Shown: positions 1 to 9,704, numbered from the stretch's first letter. The stretch is DNA of 64,000 bases from Arion vulgaris (GCA_020796225.1 CM036775.1:7368893-7432892), one strand, 5' to 3'. Notes: generated by a model from the letters alone, not told the origin. Numbers and translations are program-made.

Positions 1-95
1 TCATCGTCCTCGCTACACAGGCGACCAAGGAGAGAGAGTTTTGGAGAGACATTGTTGCCTACGTCGGTAGGCATGACCCTTGATTGATTGATACA
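1..95 (+). mobile_element. LINE 3' end (ORF2 C-terminus), 5' truncated
   Basis: Frame 3 reads a short C-terminal stretch containing KEREFWRDIVAYVGRHDP and then stop, followed by a GATTGATTGAT tail. This matches the end of the LINE at 56175-56450 (RDV-x-x-x-AGRH). It is cut by the window edge. A dead retrotransposon tail is the best reading. Confidence 0.55.
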
Positions 96-189
96 TCGAG
101 ATAATATATATAAATATATATATATAAATGGAGTGATTTTGTTTCGAACACCATTGAAAGATAGAACTCAGCAACAACTAACTCGTAAT

Positions 190-433
190 CAAATATTATA
201 AGGAAACGAAGGTGGAAATATTTAGTTCATGTTCTTAGATCAGACGAAAAGAGACTAAATCAACAAGTCCTTATGTGGTCACCAGTTGGGAAAAGAAAAC
301 GTGGAAGACCAAAGACCACTCTTCGAAGAACCATCCAACAAGAAAGTAAACTATTGGGATGTAAAACCATACAAGATCTCCAACTGCTAGTAAAGAACCG
401 TATCACATGGAGATCTAAAACCTCTAGTTTTTG
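190..433 (+). mobile_element. LINE ORF2 C-terminal fragment
   Basis: The plus strand encodes RKRRWKYLVHVLRSDEKR, then GKRKRGRPKTTLRRTIQQES, the arrangement R-x-RW-x-(G/V)H ... G-x-RKRGRP-x-x-(T/R)(W/L)RR that marks the C-terminus of many LINE ORF2 proteins. Minus-strand relatives lie at 8823-9075 and 38465-38695. Its 3' end is interrupted by SINE-B at 448. Confidence 0.75.
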
Positions 434-447
434 TATATATGTTTGAT

Positions 448-847
448 GGCACGCCTGTCCAGCGATTGGGCGACGAGGTGACAAACCCCACCCCACCCTC
501 CGTGAGTGCGGTTCAATTTCGCGGGTTGACAAAAAAGCCACTGGTTCTCCAGATTTACGGTGTTCGTGGCAGCGAATCTAAGGGTTACGATGTCCATAGC
601 ATCGAGCCGAAGAGCTGAAAGCTCAAGTCCCTCTGGATCGGAAAAAATATATATATATGCAGGGCGGCTAGTGATAAATTTTGTTGGTTGGACCAGACAC
701 AAATTTTCGGAAAAATCATTGTTTTTGGGTTAGGTTATTTTCTAATTTATAAAATAATAAATACGGGCTACACATTATTGTTGGTGGGGCCATGCACCAC
801 TGGCCCTTAATGACGAGCCGCCACTGTTATAATTTTATATATATATA
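448..847 (+). mobile_element. SINE-B copy with MITE-1 inserted in its tail
   Basis: The tRNA-like head (CCTGTCCAGCG... then GCGGTTCAATTTCGCGGG, a B-box-like GGTTCAATTCC) is followed by the SINE-B body ending GGATCGGAAAAAA. The sequence TATATATGTTTGAT occurs at 434-447 and again at 848-861, a 14-bp target duplication (partly low complexity). MITE-1 (660-826) sits in the AT-rich tail. Confidence 0.7.
660..826 (-). mobile_element. MITE-1 (hAT-like) copy
   Basis: Ends CAGGGCGGCTAGTGA and GACGAGCCGCCACTG are imperfect inverted repeats, and the inside shares the GGTGGGGCC and CACTGGCCCTTAATGAC blocks of the other copies. No clean 8-bp duplication is visible in the AT repeat. Non-autonomous, no coding capacity. 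Confidence 0.7.
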
Positions 848-861
848 TATATATGTTTGAT

Positions 862-1706
862 AGAACACTGTAAGCTTTTTTGCAATTTTACTCAATTCTA
901 CGAGTCCATGGTTATTTATCGATTAAAAAAATATTAATAATATTGAAATCCTTAGTGTTAAACTTAATTTATAATCTTAAATAACATTAATTTTGCATGT
1001 TGTGTTATTTTTCAAATGAATTTGTCTTCAACAATACTGGAATACGGGGATCACGACACGGTTGGGGTCTTGTTTCCTAGAACTTTTACCTGAGCCCGCT
1101 AGTCTTATGTTATCGGAGGCCATGGATATACAAGACTTTGACATATACATCATACATGCAGACATACCGACTGACTTAAAACATATAGAAAGAACAACCA
1201 GACCGTTTGTTGTTTCTCTTGGAATCAATTCAAATAAAACACTTAAGACATGCTGACAGTTCGTCTATTTATAGCACTCGTCACGTGGTGGATTTGAGCC
1301 AGGTCGTCCTTGAACTGGCGTATTTCTACCTACAGAGGACGGAGGAAAAAGAGGGAGAGAGATAGAGAGAGAGAAAAAGCGGATTGGCTATCGTTTTCTC
1401 ACCGGTCCCAAGTTGTTTTTTCTTCTCCCAAGGAACAGGTCAGGAAGCACTTTCGTTAAATAATATTTGCCCGCCAGTTTGTTGTTATGTGTGTATGTCT
1501 GCTACAGGCACGTGCCGCTATCCGATCTAAACCACTAAGCCTGGCCTTAAGTGTCTGATGACGTCAGCAGCTATAAACCCTCGCAGGTCTGGTTACTTTT
1601 AGCCCTCGCTCATCTCCCTCCATGTTTCAGAGATGGATGCGCTCGTTAATTACCTCTTACCTATACGATAATGACGTAATCTGAGTAGGCAGATTATTGT
1701 ATTTTA
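862..1706. other. Unassigned stretch
   Basis: AT-rich to about 1020, then about 240 bases with short open frames on both strands that I do not recognise, a GA-rich run near 1338-1375, and mixed sequence to 1706. No repeat family or gene is supported. Confidence 0.4.
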
Positions 1707-1770
1707 GCCTCTGGCCGAATGGATTAGAGCGCGGCTACTATGCGAGGGATCCGTGTTTAATCCACGGTAA
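1707..1770 (+). other. tRNA-like sequence, probably a SINE head or tRNA pseudogene
   Basis: TGGCCGAATGGATTAGAGC resembles a Pol III A box and GTGTTTAATCCACGG a B box, spaced as in a tRNA. The acceptor stem does not pair convincingly, so I do not call a functional tRNA. The body downstream becomes LINE sequence. Confidence 0.3.
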
Positions 1771-1814
1771 AGCCACGGATTTGTTTGCTGTTATGGCATA
1801 TATAGTGAGACATG

Positions 1815-2391
1815 GACCACATATGCTAGACAAGAACATCGCCTCAACACCTTCCACATGCGCTGTCTCAGGCGAATATATACATCCGATGGCAAGATCA
1901 CATCTCCAATATAAAAGTCCTGAACAGTGCTGGCATTCCAAGCATGCACACTTTACTGAGTCAACGACGTCTCAGATGGCTGGGACACGTGTGCCAAATC
2001 CCAAAGAACATTCTATATGGTCAACTCGCATCTGGTGCTAGACAACATGGGCGCCCATTATTACGCTTCATTGACACCTGCAGAGAGTGATTTAACTTCA
2101 TGCGGCATAGACAAAAACACTGGGAGCGGCTGGTCAAAGACAGGCAAGCATGGCGAGCGGCAGTGAGGAGCGGCTCAAAAATAAAATAAAAGAAGAAATA
2201 CAACAACACACGTGGAGGCAAAAGAGAGCACAGAGAGCAGAGAGAACATCCCATGCATCGGCTCTAGTCGCCAGTTTTACCTGCAGCAACTGTGGCATGG
2301 ATTGCCACTCCAGAATAGGCCATTTCAACCACATGAAACGTTGTGATTCAGCACAGAACATACTACGTGACGCAAGACCTATTGTCTCCTG
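1815..2391 (+). mobile_element. LINE ORF2 C-terminal fragment with Cys/His finger
   Basis: Reading across frameshifts gives HRLNTFHMRCLRRI, a RLRWLGHV block, GRPLLRFIDTC, then a final frame ending CSNCGMDCHSRIGHFNHMKRC-like (C-x2-C ... H-x-x-x-x-C), a zinc-finger ending known from LINE ORF2 proteins. The 12465-13065 minus-strand fragment is the same family. Broken by frameshifts. Confidence 0.8.
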
Positions 2392-2719
2392 AGACAAAGA
2401 GGCCAATGATGATGATTATGGCATACAAGACAAATTCTAACCTGAACAGTTTCGCGATGACAGCACAATCCATGCGGCTGAAAATATTTCTCAGCCCTGT
2501 GTCCTCCACCGTTCTAAATAGTGGTACTACATTCAATAACGACAGTTATAACTCGATTGATTGATAGGATCATAATCATTGAGTAACTATATGTGCTTTC
2601 AATCTCGTTCTTACACAGAAAGATCTCAGCGACAGTGCACTTAGTTTATAGCACCGGCTTGGTTCTCTATGTAATTTTAAAGATGGGTAAAAACATTTTT
2701 GTAGAAATATTTTAATTTG

Positions 2720-2920
2720 TTATCGATCCAGAAGCACTTGAGCTTTCAGCTCCTCGGCTCTGTGCCATGGACATCGTAACCATTCGGTTCGATTCCACAA
2801 ACACCGTCAGACTGGGGAACCCGTGGCTTTTCTGCCAGTCTCCGGAATTGAACCCACACTCACAGAGGGCTAATCACCCGCAGTCCAACGCGCTACGAAC
2901 ACGCTGGGTAGGCGGACGAG
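2720..2920 (-). mobile_element. SINE-B inserted into SINE-A
   Basis: Begins TCGATCCAGAAGCACTTGAG and ends CGCTACGAACACGCTGGG...GGCGGACG, the full SINE-B on the minus strand. The T-rich flank on the left is its A-tail. The flanking AT-rich sequence makes the target duplication ambiguous. Confidence 0.85.
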
Positions 2921-3146
2921 AAATTTTTACTTAAAACATTTTTAAATTAATTTTGCCCGGGCTGCGGCTTTTTAGCCTGCTCTTCTCAATTTGAAACTAC
3001 AAAGGGTTCTTTTCGGGGCTCAATTGAACACGGGCCCAACGTTTTATCGTCCATCTCCGATAGGACTAGGAACTCGACCTCACTTACACTGAAATCAGTG
3101 ATGTCTGAAAAAATATCTAGATGACTGCACAAGGGAGCACATCGAG

Positions 3147-3312
3147 CAGTTGCGGCTCGTCATTAATGGCCAGTGGGGCCGGGCCCCACCAAAAATAAGG
3201 TGTAACGTGTATTTATTATTTTGTACATTAAAATATATCCTAACTGAAACCATGATTTTTCCGAAAATTTCTGTCTGGCCCCACCAACAAAAATGATCAC
3301 GAGCCGCCACTG
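3147..3312 (+). mobile_element. MITE-1 (hAT-like) inserted into SINE-A
   Basis: Ends CAGTTGCGGCTCGTCATT and ATCACGAGCCGCCACTG. Flanks ACATCGAG (3139-3146) and AAATCGAG (3313-3320) match at 7 of 8 positions, an 8-bp duplication as expected for hAT transposition. Confidence 0.85.
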
Positions 3313-3515
3313 AAATCGAGTAAATTTGAAACGAGAGGGGAGGACCTAATCTCTACGCCGCAAAGTCCCAGATGTAGATCGTTAGGATGCTCGCTTGTCG
3401 TGGTCGGGAGAGCCAGTCTTGCTTCGATATCTCTTCATCTAGTCCATCTTATCAATGTGGAACATTCTGAACATGGTTTATTATTAGACTAACCAAGCAG
3501 TGGTTAATATGCTCT

Positions 3516-3659
3516 TCTCAGTAATCTCTCTGTTCTCTGCCTTCCTCTCTCTCTCCTCTCTCTCTCTCTCTCTTCTTGCTCTCTCTGCTCTCGCTCTTCT
3601 CTCTCTCGCCTCTCTCTCGGTCTCTCTGCTCTCTCTCGCCCTCTCTCTCGAGTCTCTCG

Positions 3660-3690
<31 letters not shown>

Positions 3691-3965
3691 CTTCTCTCTG
3701 CTCTCCTCTCTCTCTCTCGCTCTCTCTCGCCTCTCTCTCGCCTCTCTCTCTCTCTCTCTCTCTTGCTCTCTCTCTGCTCTCTCTCGTCCTCACTTCTCTC
3801 TCTCGCTCTCTCTCCTCTCTCTCTCGCTCTCTCCTCTCTCTCTCCTCTCTCTCTCGCTCTCTCCTCTCTCTCATCTCTCACTCTCTCTCTCCTCTCGCTC
3901 TCTCCTCTCTCTCTTCCTCTCGCCTCTCTCACTCTCATCTCTCTCGCTCTCCTTCTCTGCCTCAC
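3516..3965. repeat. CT-rich microsatellite
   Basis: About 450 bases of imperfect CTCTCT with interspersed CTCGC. It gives long Ser/Leu frames on one strand and Arg/Glu frames on the other, which are artefacts of composition. Confidence 0.95.
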
Positions 3966-3972
3966 TCCCTCG

Positions 3973-4205
3973 CTTAACTTCACATGCACTGGTCTTTCAT
4001 CCCATAAGGCTCGTCCCTCTCTCCAGACATTGCACGCCACCTGCCGAGATTAATGCCCACTGCAAAAATTCGGTAGTTTCGTAAACAATCTTAGGGTCTC
4101 TGGAAAAAATACACTCATCAACAGAACGGTGACGTCCGGTCTTCGAACCACAACCTCTCGAAACCTCAGGCAAGAACTTAACTACTTAGTCTAGCCACTC
4201 GTTCT
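3973..4205 (-). mobile_element. SINE-E copy, diverged
   Basis: On the minus strand, the diverged tRNA-like head near 4205 (CTAAGTAGTTAAG, then GTTCGAAGACC) is followed by the SINE-E body including the GGCAGGTGGCGTGC block near 4040. It abuts the CT tract. Confidence 0.7.
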
Positions 4206-4500
4206 ATCTCTCTCTCTGTTTGAAGCCTTTGGCATTAGAGCTGCTTCTAGCCCATCAATCTTCTTTGTTGTTGGTCGTTCTCTGTATTGTGTTCCAGCTG
4301 TAATTCATTTCTTTCAGTTCTTGTTCTACTGTTCTCTAAAGGTGGTTTTGCGTCTTCCATATATTTCGTTTACCCTCTGGTATCCTTCTCAGTGCAGTTT
4401 TCATGACAGATATAGTCTTCTTGCGTATCATGTCCGATTCATCTTCACTCTCTCGTTTGGATGATGGTGCTCATATTCTCTTATTGACACTGTGTAAGTA
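4206..4500 (-). mobile_element. LINE ORF2 C-terminal fragment
   Basis: The minus strand encodes ALRRIPEGKRNIWKTQNHL, then TVEQELKEMNYSWNTIQR, the recurrent W-R-x-PEGKR...RRTVEQELKEM ending of a widespread LINE ORF2. Contains stops. Confidence 0.75.
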
Positions 4501-4522
4501 GATCGTGGTTAGAATTTAACCT

Positions 4523-4775
4523 GGGGTCTCTGGGGCTAAGTGGTTAAGCCCTTTGCCTTGTGAGTCGACCGTCATGGATTCGAATCCGGACCGCGCCGTT
4601 CTGTTCACGAATGCAGTTTTTTCCAGAGAACAACCCCTAGGATTGTTGCTGTAGCTACGGAGTTATGCTTTGTGCAATACTCTCGGCAGGTGGCGTGCCA
4701 TTTCTGCGGAGGGACCAAGCTATATGGGGTAAAACCCGGTACAATAAATTCAATCCTTCGGCTTTACTTGACCAG
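4523..4775 (+). mobile_element. SINE-E copy, full-length head
   Basis: Head GGCTAAGTGGTTAAGCC (A-box region) and GGATTCGAATCCGGACC (B-box region) form a tRNA-like promoter. Body includes CCTAGGATTGTTGCTG, TTTGTGCAATACTCTCGGC and GGCGTGCCATTTCTGCGG. No coding capacity. Not a host tRNA: the body continues 170 bases past the tRNA-like part. Confidence 0.85.
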
Positions 4776-4894
4776 AACACGTGCACAATCTTTCAAACTC
4801 AATCTTTATGCAAGAAGTCAAATCATCATCAAATCGCTTGTCCTGAGCAGAACTTTGCCTAACCCCCCCTTCCCATCAGTCCTCCTGAATTCTC

Positions 4895-5280
4895 TCTCAA
4901 AGGCCAGATGTCATGCCTCTGCAGCCGTCATGTTCAAACCATCAGTTACATCCTGAATCCATCTTCTCCGTGGTCTTCCTCTTCTTCTCTTTGCCAGTAT
5001 GCCTCCTTTCATGATAGTCTTCTCTCGCCCTTCATGTTTTTTTTTATGTCCAAAATATCTCAATTTTCTCTTTCTTATTTGTAGCATCAGCCAGTTTTCT
5101 TTGATTTTGAGTTCTTTCTGGATAGATCTATTTATTCTCTTCTCTGTCCAAGATATACGAAGGACTCTTCTGTAACACTTATATTCAAAAGCACATATAT
5201 GTTTTTCCACTGCTCTTTAAATGACCATGCTTCACAACCATACGTTGCCACTTGGAATATGCACGCACTTAGTATTCTGG
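4895..5280 (-). mobile_element. LINE ORF2 C-terminal fragment
   Basis: Minus-strand frames give YGCEAW, CYRRVLRISW, RKRKLRYFGH, then KRRRGRPRRRWIQDVTDGLN and MTAAEA, the classic LINE ORF2 tail (W-x-RRIL-x-I-x-W ... LRWFGH ... GRGRPR-x-RW-x-D). The 45000-45150 and 38850-39010 fragments are relatives. Broken by one frameshift near 5170. Confidence 0.85.
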
Positions 5281-5284
5281 TCTT

Positions 5285-5451
5285 CAGTGGCGGATCGTAG
5301 TCATTTTTCTTGGTGGGGACAGACACAGATTTTCGAAAAAAATCATGTATTTTTGAGTATTTACTATTATTTGTCTATTCCGGGAAGTTTTCCCTCTTTC
5401 GATTATTGGTGGGGTCAGGCCCCACTGGCCCTTAATGGCGAGCGGCCCCTG
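5285..5451 (-). mobile_element. MITE-1 (hAT-like) copy
   Basis: Ends CAGTGGCGGATCGTAGTC and GGCGAGCGGCCCCTG. Flanks CTGGTCTT (5277-5284) and CTGATCTA (5452-5459) match at 6 of 8, consistent with an aged 8-bp duplication. Confidence 0.75.
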
Positions 5452-5461
5452 CTGATCTACA

Positions 5462-5550
5462 ATACGTTGTTTAACAAGTGGTTTAACAAGTGGTGTAACA
5501 AGTGGTTTAACAAGTGGTGTAAAAGTGGTTTAACATGTGTAACAAGTGGT
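5462..5550. repeat. Short 15-bp tandem array (AACAAGTGGTTTAAC)
   Basis: About six copies of a 15-bp unit alternating TTTAAC and TGTAAC, directly beside the right end of MITE-1. Confidence 0.85.
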
Positions 5551-5814
5551 TGTTGTAAATCGAGAGAGAAGGACGAATGAAACCCTTTAGTTATCTAAAC
5601 GGTATCGTGTGTAGGTAGGTATCTTCGTTTCCTGATACCTGTTGACCTCTGCAGATTTGTACCTGTAAAAGTCGTTTTTCTCACGTAGTCTAGGTTCCAG
5701 ATATCGATCAGGTAGAGGTGTGTTATTCAACTATCATTGAACGGATGTCGGGTCTGTTATTCAGCACGTGTCTACAGTGCCAGAGTAGCACGTCTTAATA
5801 GGATACATACACGC

Positions 5815-6062
5815 GCGTGTGCAACCGGAAGCCCGCAAGGGACGCTAAAATATTACCACTGGACCTACAAGGCATGTCGTAAGAGGCGACTAAGGTCGGA
5901 GCCTAGGAAGCTACCTAGTAAATAAAAAGAACACAGCAATCGGATGTGATGACCTACTTGTAGACGAATAACTGGCACACCGTACAATCGCTCTTAGGCT
6001 CAGATCACATACAAATCACAAAGAGTAGTTAACAAGTTGTCGTTATGAATCGTTGAAGAAGA
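5815..6062 (+). mobile_element. SINE-C copy, tail facing the 15-bp array
   Basis: Contains GCCCGCAAGGGA, CCTACAAGGCATGTCGTAAG, the AAATAAAAAG block, and CTCTTAGGCTCAGATCACAT, ending in a GAAGAAGAAGAA tail. The inverted partner is at 6672-6790. Confidence 0.8.
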
Positions 6063-6091
6063 AGAAGAATAGGATACATGTGAAAAGACTA

Positions 6092-6652
6092 TGAAAACTC
6101 CATAGAAGATGACTCCATAAGAAGATGACTCCATAGAAGATGACTCCATAGAAGATGACTCCATAGAAGATGACTCCATAGAAGATGACTCCATAAAAGA
6201 TGACTCCATAGAAGATGACTCCATAGAAGATGACAAGATGACTCCATAGAAGATGATAGAGATGACTCACTCCATGAAAGATCCATGATATACTCCATAG
6301 AAGATGACTCCACTAGAAGATGACCATGAAGATGACTCCATAAAAGATGACTCCATAGAAGATGACTCCATAGAAGATGAAGATGACTCCATAGAAGATG
6401 AAGATTACTCCATAAAAGATGACTCCATAGAAGATGACTCCATAGAAGATGACTCCATAAAAGATGACTCCATAGAAGATGACTCCATAGAAGATGAAGA
6501 TGACTCCATAGAAGATGACTCCATAGAAGATGACTCCATAGAAGATGACTCCATTGAAGATGACTCCATAGAAGATGACTCCATAGAAGATGACTCTATA
6601 GAAGATGACTCCATAGAAGATGACTCCATAGAAGATGACTCCATAGAAGATT
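6092..6652. repeat. 15-bp minisatellite (GAAGATGACTCCATA)
   Basis: About 36 copies with a few 6-9 bp interruptions. The unit is five codons, so three frames are open on each strand (SIEDD on plus, MESSS on minus). No start context, no complex sequence, and the array sits between two SINE tails, so I do not call a protein. Confidence 0.95.
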
Positions 6653-6671
6653 GATAGATTTAGTAACCTTC

Positions 6672-6790
6672 TTCTTCAGCGGACGCTCCATATCGACCAC
6701 TTGGTAACCACTCTCCGAGATATGTATGTGATCTGAGCCTAAGAACGATTGTACGTTGTGCCAACTATGCGCCTACAAGTAAGCAATATG
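6672..6790 (-). mobile_element. SINE-C fragment, inverted relative to 5815-6062
   Basis: Starts CTTCTTCTTCAGCGGACGC and runs through ATGTGATCTGAGCCTAAG to CGCCTACAAGTA, i.e. the 3' half of SINE-C on the minus strand. Head missing. Confidence 0.75.
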
Positions 6791-6805
6791 TAGCTCGGCA
6801 AAAAT

Positions 6806-6930
6806 CCTAGGTGTCTCTGGAAGAAATGCACAAGTGAACAGAACGGCGTGGTCTGGATCCAAACCCGTAGCTTTCAGAACTCAAAGCAATGGCTTAACTA
6901 CTTAGCCACATAAACCGTCTCCGATTCTAC
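6806..6930 (-). mobile_element. SINE-E head fragment
   Basis: Minus-strand tRNA-like head with the AAAAATCCTAGGTGTCTCTG, TGAACAGAACGGCG and GGTCTGGATCC blocks. A SINE-A scrap (TAGGAACTTGATCCCAC) follows to about 6975. Confidence 0.65.
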
Positions 6931-7204
6931 TAGGAACTTGATCCCACTTACACTGAGAACAAGGATACTGGACACAGCAGTCGTGTTGCTTCAATGGTAG
7001 TGCGCTCGATCATAACCCAAGTACCTTTTCCAACTCCGTGGCATGCAGTTTGGAAGCAAATTCGTTCCCGTGAGATTTTTAGGAGAGGTTAAAAATAGTT
7101 TTCACTGTTCAGAAAGCAACGGCAAACTACTGAAAGTATAAGTGGTGTCTAGAAAATCAACGACTCATTAACTGTGGTTGATGACTACGTCCTGTAAAGG
7201 ATTT

Positions 7205-7452
7205 GTCACGATTTTCATTTTAAAGCTTCAGCTGCTAAGGTCGTATATATACGTTTTGCTCATTCACTTCTAAAGACGCAGTAACACGTCTGTTATTATC
7301 TCTCCTCTGTGGGCTAAAGACGTGTTAACACGTTATACATTGCTACTGTCACTGCTATAGGCGTACATTCACGTTTGTGACCTAGAAACAAAGAGTAGCT
7401 ATTTTTAGCTCAACCTTCAGAAAGTATGTAGCGGCGAAAGGGTCACTACAGG
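7205..7452 (+). mobile_element. MITE-4 copy (palindrome-rich repeat)
   Basis: Carries CGTATATATACG, AAGACGTGTTAACACG and ACTGTCACTGCTATAGGCGT, ending GTAGCGGCGAAAGGG. Same element, minus strand, at 23148-23385 and 39007-39182. Inverted ends are near CCCTTT(A/C)GC(T/C)GC; the left end here is degraded. Confidence 0.55.
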
Positions 7453-7696
7453 GAGGAGGTGGACCTGGAGGGTGGGGGAAACTATGTGAGCATTTTTATG
7501 TTAGAGACAAGCACAGCACCTCCTTACCAGAGAACCTTAGATGTATAAGCTCACTGAAGTGGTTGCGTAATCCTAGCAGTTTATCTACAGATCTCAAACA
7601 ACAAAACATCAAGGGAAGAAGACCATTCAACTGACTTTCATAAAAAAGTTTATAAAAAATAGAAAGTATCTATTCGACGTCGAAATAACTGGAAGG
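7453..7696. other. Unassigned stretch
   Basis: No gene or named repeat recognised between MITE-4 and SINE-A. Some A-rich sequence near 7645-7670. Confidence 0.35.
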
Positions 7697-8300
7697 TGGT
7701 TTCTGTGGCGTAGTGGTTAGCTGTTCGCCTCTCGTACTAGAAGTAATCGGTTCGATCTCTCCTGGAGTCATCTGGATATGGTTTCAGAGACCCTTGATCT
7801 CAGTGTATGGAGCTCTTTGTCCTATCGGAGACGGATGATAACTCGTATTTAAGTTGAGCACGTACAAGAACTCTTGGCAGTTCAAAATCGAGAAAAGCAA
7901 GCTGGAAAGCCGCTGCCTGGGCAAAAATTCCTTAGAAAAGAAATAACAAAAATAAAATTTCGACAAATATGTTTCAATGTCTTCTTAATTGCATTGGGAA
8001 CCCTTGTCTGTGCTACGGCGTTCGTACACTGTCGCTGAGATCTTCCCGTGTAAGAAAGAGATGAGAGCAGTGGCGGCTCGTCAATATGGGCCACTGGGGC
8101 CAGGCCCCACCAAAAATAAGGTGTAACGTGTATTTATTATGTTATACATTAATATTCTAATCGAAACCATGATTTTCCCAAAATTTTGTCTGGCCCCACC
8201 AACAAAAATTATCACGAGCCGCCACTGGATGAGAGTATACATGTTTTCTCATTTAAGTGCAACGATGACGGCCTTATCAATCAATGAATGAATCAATCAA
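7697..8300 (+). mobile_element. SINE-A copy interrupted by MITE-1
   Basis: Head TGTGGCGTAGTGGTTAG (A box) and ATCGGTTCGATCTC (B box), body through CCTATCGGAGACGGATGATA and AGAAAAGCAAGCTGGAAAG, tail ATCAATGAATGAATCAATCA. MITE-1 (8068-8227) splits it 3' of the centre. No coding capacity. Confidence 0.9.
8068..8227 (+). mobile_element. MITE-1 (hAT-like), intact ends and perfect 8-bp duplication
   Basis: Starts CAGTGGCGGCTCGTCA and ends TCACGAGCCGCCACTG, perfect 14-bp inverted termini. GATGAGAG occurs directly before (8060-8067) and after (8228-8235). Length 160. This is the reference copy for the family and supports assignment to hAT-type transposition. Confidence 0.92.
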
Positions 8301-8516
8301 GAACTGGATGATTTTCGAGTCCTATTTAAGAGATATTATGAGACAATGTTAACTTGTTATATATCGAGGCGCATCTGACTGATAGTTGCTGTGACTCGGG
8401 TGCCATGGGACGATTGAAATACTACTGTTATAAGGTGTTCTTCCTTTCTTCGTCCTTTACCAAATAAAAATAACGAAAATAATCCTCAATACCATTCAGT
8501 TCAAGTGTAACAATCA

Positions 8517-8531
8517 ATAGTTAGTTAGTTG

Positions 8532-8569
<38 letters not shown>

Positions 8570-8732
8570 ATTAGTTAGTTAGATAGTTAGTTAGTTGAGT
8601 TAGTTAGTTAGTTGTTAGTTAGTTAGTTAGGTTAGTTAGTTAGTTAGTTAGATAGTTAGTTAGATAGTTAGTTAGATGAGTTAGTTGTAGTTAGTTAGTT
8701 AGTTAGTTAGTTAGTTTTAGTTAGTTAGATAG

Positions 8733-8766
<34 letters not shown>

Positions 8767-8818
8767 TGAGTTAGTTAGTTAGTTAGTTAGATGAGTTAGT
8801 TAGTTGAGTTAGTTAGTT
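8517..8818. repeat. TTAG tetranucleotide array
   Basis: About 300 bases of GTTA/TTAG with GTT and GAGTTA slips. It begins at the 3' end of the minus-strand LINE at 8823, and the related LINE at 38465 has a short version of the same tail at 38417-38443, so this is best read as an expanded LINE tail. Confidence 0.9.
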
Positions 8819-8822
8819 GAAG

Positions 8823-9075
8823 CTGCACTAGGAGAGGTTTAGATCTCCAGATTAGTTCTTGCTTAGCAGTTGGAGATCTTGTTGTTTTACATCCAATAGT
8901 TACTTTCTTGTTGGATGGTTCTTCGAAAGTGTTTTGGTCTTATCAGTTTTGTTTTCCAACTGGTATTAGTATTATATTGTGTTAGTTCTTTTCGTTGATC
9001 TAAGAACGTATGTAAATATTTCCACTTCGTTTCGTTATGTATTTGATAGTGTTAGTTGGTATGTTATATCTCTAT
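8823..9075 (-). mobile_element. LINE ORF2 C-terminal fragment with expanded tail
   Basis: Reverse complement of the family at 190-433: shared AACCATCCAACAAGAAAGTA and GATCTCCAACTGCTA blocks. Multiple stops and frameshifts. Confidence 0.7.
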
Positions 9076-9551
9076 GTTGTTTTAAGTAATCAGCTCATTT
9101 ACTTTTAATTTTCGTAGGGCATTTATTCTCAGAGCTTGTAGTTTCTTATCAATTTTCTTTGTTGATTTCATTTAAAGTGGTCAGTTAGGAATCATTATTG
9201 ACTAGTTGTTATTTAACTTTTGTTGCTATAGCTTAAGGTCTTGAGTTAACAATCAATGGTAGTTGGTAAATATTGTAGTTATTTAAACATTGTTGGTAAA
9301 CATCCGTTACGTCCCTGTCTTATTAACGTCTCTCGTTGTTATATCCTGTCACGTAGTGATTGTTGTTTCTACGTCAAACTCAACTAATTCTAGTCACTAT
9401 TACTTACTGAGTGGCATTATTTGGTTGCATCTTTCTAGTCTACCTTTCTAATATCCTCTATCAACTTACCTGTCTAGTCTATTAACTGCTTCCTTGGGAT
9501 CGGAATGGCTGTCGCTTGTCTGTTCCGTGTACACTATTAACATTATAGAAT
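9076..9551. other. Unassigned AT-rich stretch
   Basis: T-rich on the plus strand. May be older sequence of the same minus-strand LINE, but I cannot place conserved blocks in it. Confidence 0.3.
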
Positions 9552-9704
9552 CAGTGCTGGCTCGTCATTAAGGCTAGTAGGGGTACGGTCCTACTAAATA
9601 ATTGTAACGTATTTATTCTTTATATTAAATATAACCTAACACAATATCATGATTTTCCCTAAAATGTAGTCTGGCCCACCAAAAAGTAGTTGCGAGTTGC
9701 ATTG
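9552..9704 (+). mobile_element. MITE-1 copy, diverged
   Basis: Starts CAGTGCTGGCTCGTCATT and ends TTGCGAGTTGCATTG. Core TGTAACGTATTTATT and CATGATTTTCCC match the reference copy. TAGAAT flanks both sides (9546-9551, 9705-9710). Confidence 0.65.

Larger units (their letters stand above)
2554..3370 (-). mobile_element. SINE-A copy carrying two nested insertions
   Basis: Read on the minus strand, the tRNA-like head lies near 3370 and the ATCA-type tail at 2554-2567. The body (blocks GATAGGACTAGGAACTCGA and CAGCCTGCTCTTCTC on the plus strand) is split by SINE-B (2720-2920) and MITE-1 (3147-3312). Removing both restores SINE-A continuity. Confidence 0.85.

Noticed and set aside
3500..4084. Ser/Leu-rich and Arg/Glu-rich open frames
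   Set aside because: Translation of a CT/GA microsatellite.
4523..4600. tRNA gene (Ser/Leu-like head with good A and B boxes)
   Set aside because: The tRNA-like part continues into a 170-base conserved body present in at least nine copies, so it is a SINE head.
6304..6654. Acidic DDSIE repeat protein
   Set aside because: Array of a 15-bp unit between two SINE tails; every frame on both strands is open, with no unique sequence.
8517..8818. Interstitial telomeric repeat (TTAG...)
   Set aside because: The unit is four bases (TTAG), not TTAGGG or TTAGG, and it matches the tail of a LINE family that has a short version at 38417.
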